Origin: an uncultured Bacteroidota bacterium
Lineage (GTDB): Bacteria; Bacteroidota; Bacteroidia; Chitinophagales; Chitinophagaceae
DNA: 10,775 nucleotides
Assembly: GCA_946479055.1 (NCBI GenBank)
Contig: CAMLEX010000101.1
Location: 1-10,775 of the forward strand
Direction of reading: 5' to 3'
Part shown: in pieces, positions 7,177-10,775 of the stretch
Layout: the number at the start of each line of letters is the position of its first letter
Numbering within the stretch: the stretch's first letter is position 1
The notes under the pieces: generated by a model
What the model saw: only the letters and a program-made list of their open reading frames with translations
The model's database searches: none
What the model was told of the DNA's origin: nothing
Position numbers and translations under genes: made by a program

Positions 7177-7848
7177 CTAATGGTTGCCATAAGAAGCATT
7201 TTCCCTGCGGCGCTGACGACGTCTGTCACGATGTTTTAACACCGGTACTTTACTTTCGCTTCCTCTCAGCAGGCGGCCTATATTTTTCTGATGTGTAAGA
7301 ATCACCATCAAAGCGACGGCAATGGCAAAGACACGATAGATAGGATTGTCAACATTAAATATGACGAGTATAAAAATGGGAAAGGCAACGCTTGCAAGTA
7401 TAGAACTTAAAGAAACAAATCTTGTAAGAAAAAGGACCAATAAAAAAACACCGGAACAGGATAAAGCTGTCCATGGAGAGATGCCCAACACTAATCCAAA
7501 TAATGTTGCCACTCCTTTTCCACCGCGGAACTCCGCCCAGATAGGGAAAATATGCCCCAATACCGCAGCCAGCCCCAGGCATATCTGCAAGTTCAAAAAC
7601 AATGTTTCGTTATCGGCGTATTGAGGGAGAAGTAAAACCAAACTAACCGCTGCTGTACCTTTCAGCATATCTACAATCATAACAACAGTGCCCCACCTGG
7701 GACCCAGTACCCGGAAAGTGTTGGTAGCGCCGGCATTTCCGCTGCCGTATTCACGAATGTCAATTCCAAAAAAATGACGGCTAACCCATACCGAAGTGGG
7801 AATACTGCCAATCAAATATGCGAGAACTATGACTAATAGTTCATTCAT
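7177..7848 (-). CDS. plsY: Glycerol-3-phosphate acyltransferase PlsY
   Basis: An integral membrane enzyme that transfers the acyl group from acyl-phosphate to the sn-1 position of glycerol 3-phosphate, the first step of phospholipid synthesis. The 223-residue protein shows all three PlsY motifs: GSGNAGATNTFR near 36-47, GHIFPIWAEFRGGKGVAT near 98-115, and THQKNIGRLLRGSESKV near 185-201. Hydrophobic segments between them fit the family's multi-pass topology. The start ATG 7848 gives the usual short N-terminus with SIPTS in the first helix. After the last motif comes an unusually basic tail of about 20 residues (KHRDRRRQRRRENASYGNH). It lies 86 bp downstream of prmA on the same strand; that gap has no clear terminator. 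Confidence 0.96.
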   Translation of the reverse strand: MNELLVIVLAYLIGSIPTSVWVSRHFFGIDIREYGSGNAGATNTFRVLGPRWGTVVMIVDMLKGTAAVSLVLLLPQYADNETLFLNLQICLGLAAVLGHIFPIWAEFRGGKGVATLFGLVLGISPWTALSCSGVFLLVLFLTRFVSLSSILASVAFPIFILVIFNVDNPIYRVFAIAVALMVILTHQKNIGRLLRGSESKVPVLKHRDRRRQRRRENASYGNH

Positions 7849-7934
7849 AGAATCTTGGGGTTGATGTTGAATGACGAAAATACAAAAAAATTGGATAACC
7901 GGTAACCTAAATTTAACATTGAATTCTTATACGA

Positions 7935-8750
7935 CTACCATGATAGTTTAAGAAGCAGCCAGTTATGCCTCTGGACTTTCTTCAGGAACAGCAAATTCAA
8001 TCTGGCACTTGAAGCTAAAATATCTTGCTCATCCTCTACCAATAAACCACTGAGTAATAAAAATCCTCCGGGCGATAATTGTTTTGCCACTATATCAAAA
8101 TTGTCAAGTATCACGTTTTTATTAATATTAGCCAGGATAATATCAAAGTTGCCATTCATAGCAGCATCACCGGCAAGTCTCAACTCTATCTTCCTACAAT
8201 CATTTCGTTGTATGTTTTCATCAGCATTATCAATGCTCCAGTTATCATTATCGATAGCCAATACTTTTTTTGCTCCCAATTTCTCAGCAAGGATGGCCAA
8301 CACACCTGTGCCGGTACCAAAATCAAAAACGTTCTTGTTTGCAAAATCAATTTCTCTCATCTGTTGCATCATCATATAGGTAGTAGCATGATGTCCCGTA
8401 CCAAAACTCATTTTGGGAGTAATGACAATTTCAAGTTGAACATCCTGTATTGGCTCATGAAAATCTGCACGAACTGCTACAAAATCGTTAACGATCACCG
8501 GATCAAAATTCGATTCCCAAACCTGGTTCCAGTTCGTTTCCTCAATAATGGTTTTAGAAAAATCAATTTGCAGTGAATGTGAAATATCCTGGAGTAATTT
8601 TTCATCAAAATTTCCTGAAGCAATAAAAGCGTTCAGCTTATTTTCTTCTTCTTCAAAACCTTCAAAACCGATGTCACTCAATTGTGCAATGAGTATGTCA
8701 GATTGTTCCTGCGATATATTTTGAAATTCTATTTGAATATAATTATTCAT
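7935..8750 (-). CDS. prmA: Ribosomal protein L11 methyltransferase
   Basis: S-adenosylmethionine-dependent enzyme that methylates ribosomal protein L11. The 271-residue protein has the L11-recognition N-terminal domain, then TNWNQVWESNFDPV (72-85), ITPKMSFGTGHHATTYMM (110-127), the Rossmann-type SAM-binding loop VFDFGTGTGVLAI (141-153), the acidic AIDND (165-169) and LANINKNV (206-213). This set is diagnostic of PrmA. It is slightly shorter than the E. coli protein of about 293 residues. The start at 8750 is only 12 bp after the U-tract of the pnp terminator, so any leader from its own promoter must be very short or must begin within the hairpin. No exact promoter box is seen there. Confidence 0.96.
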   Translation of the reverse strand: MNNYIQIEFQNISQEQSDILIAQLSDIGFEGFEEEENKLNAFIASGNFDEKLLQDISHSLQIDFSKTIIEETNWNQVWESNFDPVIVNDFVAVRADFHEPIQDVQLEIVITPKMSFGTGHHATTYMMMQQMREIDFANKNVFDFGTGTGVLAILAEKLGAKKVLAIDNDNWSIDNADENIQRNDCRKIELRLAGDAAMNGNFDIILANINKNVILDNFDIVAKQLSPGGFLLLSGLLVEDEQDILASSARLNLLFLKKVQRHNWLLLKLSW

Positions 8751-8762
8751 TCTTACTAAATT

Positions 8763-8789
8763 AAAAAACCCTGAGTTCTTCAGGGTTTT
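8763..8789 (-). terminator. Intrinsic terminator of pnp
   Basis: AAAACCCTGA and TCAGGGTTTT (8765-8774 and 8780-8789) form a 10-bp perfect stem with a 5-nt loop, and on the minus strand a six-T run ends at 8763. The stem is nearly symmetric, so it could also stop plus-strand transcription. It sits 7 bp after the pnp stop codon and 12 bp before the prmA start codon. Confidence 0.85.
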
Positions 8790-8796
8790 AAGGTTA

Positions 8797-10775
8797 TTAG
8801 TTATCTCCTCGCTGAGATTCTTCTCTTGGTTTACTTTCTGGTTTTGGAATCAATGCCTTTCTTGACAATTTGAATTTTCCTGATTTTGGATCAGTTCCGA
8901 TCAGTTTAACTTTGAAAGTATCACCTTCATGAACGATGCCTTCCAATGTTTCTAAACGCTTCCAGCTTATTTCTGAAATATGAACCAATCCCTGCTTGCC
9001 AGGTAAAAATTCTACAAACGCTCCAAATGGCATAATTGATTTTACTGTTGCATCATATACATCGCCTACTGTTGGCACAGCCACGATTCCTTTAATGATT
9101 GCTACAGCTTTTTCAACACCTTCCTTATTTACACCAAATACACTTACTTCTCCCCTGTTGTTCTTTTCTTCAATATTAATCGTAGTACCTGTTTCACGTT
9201 GCATTTCCTGTATCACTTTACCACCTGGTCCGATGATAGCACCAATGTATTCACGGTCAATAAACATTTTCACCATTCTTGGTGCATGTTCTTTTACTTC
9301 AGCATTGGCAGCAGGAATACAATTGTACATCGCATCGAGGATGTGCAAACGGCCGCGACGTGCCTGGTCCAGTGCTTGTTTCATTACTTCCATGCTAAGA
9401 CCATCCACTTTGATATCCATCTGTACACCACAAATACCATCACGGGTACCGGTTACTTTAAAGTCCATATCACCCAGGTGATCTTCATCACCAAGAATAT
9501 CTGTAAGAATAGAAAATTTATCACCTTTGGTAATAAGTCCCATAGCTACTCCCGAAACGTGTTTAGGAATTGGGATACCAGCATCCATCAAAGCCAGTGA
9601 ACCGGCACAAACTGTAGCCATAGAAGACGAGCCATTAGACTCCAGGATATCACTCACTACACGTACAGTATAACCAAAATCGCCGCCAGGCATCATTTGT
9701 TTTAATGAACGCATAGCCAGGTTACCATGTCCTACTTCACGACGGCTTTGCCCTCTCATCATTTTCACCTCACCGGTAGAAAATGGGGGGAAATTATAGT
9801 GTAAAAAGAATTTAGAGTCAACCGATTTTGCAGCACTTTCTACCAGCAATTCATCTAAAGCTGTTCCTAAAGTAATAGTTGTTAACGATTGAGTTTCACC
9901 TCTTGTAAATAAAGAAGCTCCATGTGGAGAAGGTAGAACACCAACTTCCATATCAAGGGCACGAACGTCTTCCAACCCACGACCATCAAGGCGAATCTTT
10001 TCGTCAAGGATCATATCACGAACAACATAATATTGCAGATCGCTATAGTAAGTGCTTGCTAATTTTTTAGTAAGATCAGGTAGTTCTTCACCTTCAGCAA
10101 GACCTTCTTTCAGGTGAGCCACCAACTCTTCTTTAATAGCTGCAAACTTATCGCTACGTTCATGCTTGCTGAATTGTCCTTTAGCTACCTCATATACTTT
10201 TTGCTTAGCAAATGCTTTTACTTTCTCTTCCAAAGCTTCGTCAGTAACCGGCTTGGTATAATCTCTTTTTGCGGTAACACCCTTCAGGGCACGCAATTCT
10301 TCCTGCGCTTTCACCTGTATGCGAATAGCATCATGCGCCACTTGTAACACATTTACTAGCTCCGCTTCACTACACTCTTTCGCTTCACCTTCCACCATCA
10401 TCAGGTTTTTATTGGTAGCTGCTACTATGAAATCAATATCAGAATGCTCCATTTCATCGCGGCTGGGATTGATCTTCAACTCGCCATTTACCCTGCCTAC
10501 TCTTACTTCGGAAATGATTTCTTTAATAGGAATATCAGATACCGCTAATGCAGCAGATGCAGCCAAACAAGCTAATGCATCGGGCAATACCTGTTCATCG
10601 CTTGAGATCAATGAAACCAGCACCTGTACTTCGCAGAAATAATCGTCTGGAAACAAAGGACGCAAAGCCCGGTCGATCAAACGGCTGGTCAATATTTCAT
10701 AATCATTTAAACGGGCTTCCCTTTTAAAGAATGAACCGGGAATACGACCTGCAGCAGCAAATTTTTCCTGGTAGT
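8797..10775 (-). CDS. pnp: Polyribonucleotide nucleotidyltransferase (PNPase), 5' end beyond window
   Basis: A phosphate-dependent 3'-5' exoribonuclease and RNA-tailing enzyme, usually a cytoplasmic trimer linked to the RNA degradosome. The frame is open to the right edge; the visible part is about 658 residues, so roughly the first 60 are missing. The TTG at 10692 is an internal Leu (EILTSRLIDRALRP) and not a start; upstream codons continue with the family motif EKFAAAGRIPG. Visible domains are the rest of the first RNase PH domain, the helical linker, the second RNase PH domain with MRGQSRREVGHG and the metal-site GDMDFK (9457-9474), a KH domain with GPGGK (9217-9231), and an S1 domain (about 8860-9070). 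The protein ends in a short charged tail. A strong terminator follows 7 bp after the stop. In many bacteria rpsO precedes pnp; that position is beyond the window. Confidence 0.98.
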   Translation of the reverse strand, partial: YQEKFAAAGRIPGSFFKREARLNDYEILTSRLIDRALRPLFPDDYFCEVQVLVSLISSDEQVLPDALACLAASAALAVSDIPIKEIISEVRVGRVNGELKINPSRDEMEHSDIDFIVAATNKNLMMVEGEAKECSEAELVNVLQVAHDAIRIQVKAQEELRALKGVTAKRDYTKPVTDEALEEKVKAFAKQKVYEVAKGQFSKHERSDKFAAIKEELVAHLKEGLAEGEELPDLTKKLASTYYSDLQYYVVRDMILDEKIRLDGRGLEDVRALDMEVGVLPSPHGASLFTRGETQSLTTITLGTALDELLVESAAKSVDSKFFLHYNFPPFSTGEVKMMRGQSRREVGHGNLAMRSLKQMMPGGDFGYTVRVVSDILESNGSSSMATVCAGSLALMDAGIPIPKHVSGVAMGLITKGDKFSILTDILGDEDHLGDMDFKVTGTRDGICGVQMDIKVDGLSMEVMKQALDQARRGRLHILDAMYNCIPAANAEVKEHAPRMVKMFIDREYIGAIIGPGGKVIQEMQRETGTTINIEEKNNRGEVSVFGVNKEGVEKAVAIIKGIVAVPTVGDVYDATVKSIMPFGAFVEFLPGKQGLVHISEISWKRLETLEGIVHEGDTFKVKLIGTDPKSGKFKLSRKALIPKPESKPREESQRGDN

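Noticed and set aside
8079..8576. A plus-strand open frame of 165 residues
   Set aside because: It lies wholly antisense to prmA, whose motifs are unmistakable, and its translation has no recognisable domain.
8996..9600. Plus-strand open frames of 161 and 133 residues
   Set aside because: Both are antisense to conserved pnp KH and RNase PH regions and overlap each other; they are shadows of the coding strand.
8797..10692. A complete PNPase gene starting at a TTG at 10692
   Set aside because: That TTG is an internal Leu in the conserved EILTSRLIDRALRP segment; the frame continues with family residues to the right edge, so the gene is partial.

Overview
The window looks like chromosomal DNA of a Bacteroidota bacterium, probably of the Chitinophagaceae kind. 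Base composition is moderately AT-rich and no start codon has a convincing Shine-Dalgarno sequence. Three gene starts have an exact TAnnTTTG box, the -7 element of Bacteroidota promoters. The protein set (short bacteroidete-type DnaG, PrmA, PlsY, PNPase, an M48 lipoprotein) fits that phylum. The phylum call is fairly secure; the family is inference. Most of the window is core housekeeping DNA. There is no mobile element, CRISPR array, tRNA or rRNA.

Layout from left to right. (1) 1-1623, minus: the N-terminal 541 residues of a divergent EF-G-like GTPase that runs off the left edge. (2) 1624-1809: a gap built almost entirely from two opposed arrays of a degenerate 8-bp repeat. (3) 1810-2190, minus: a small helical hypothetical protein. 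(4) 2191-2413: a divergent promoter region with a -7 box only nine bases before the dnaG start. (5) 2414-4447, plus: dnaG primase, the only plus-strand gene, overlapping the next gene tail to tail by 8 bp. (6) 4440-5581, minus: a two-gene unit, a CYTH-domain protein followed 8 bp later by a Uma2-family PD-(D/E)XK nuclease-fold protein. (7) 5582-5637: a strong terminator whose U-tract touches the CYTH start codon. (8) 5638-6099, minus: a conserved hypothetical protein of DUF3052-like appearance with its own promoter and a hairpin in its leader. (9) 6275-7087, minus: an M48 metallopeptidase lipoprotein with a terminator behind it. (10) 7177-7848, minus: plsY. (11) 7935-8750, minus: prmA. (12) 8763-8790: the pnp terminator. 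(13) 8797-10775, minus: pnp, missing roughly its first 60 residues at the right edge.

Functionally the genes cover core information processing (EF-G paralogue, primase, L11 methylation, RNA turnover), phospholipid synthesis (PlsY) and envelope proteolysis (M48). They are neighbours more than one pathway. The points that most deserve a second look are the CYTH-Uma2 pair, the two places where a terminator sits directly against the next start codon, the 8-bp inverted repeat arrays, and the EF-G paralogue with altered switch residues.
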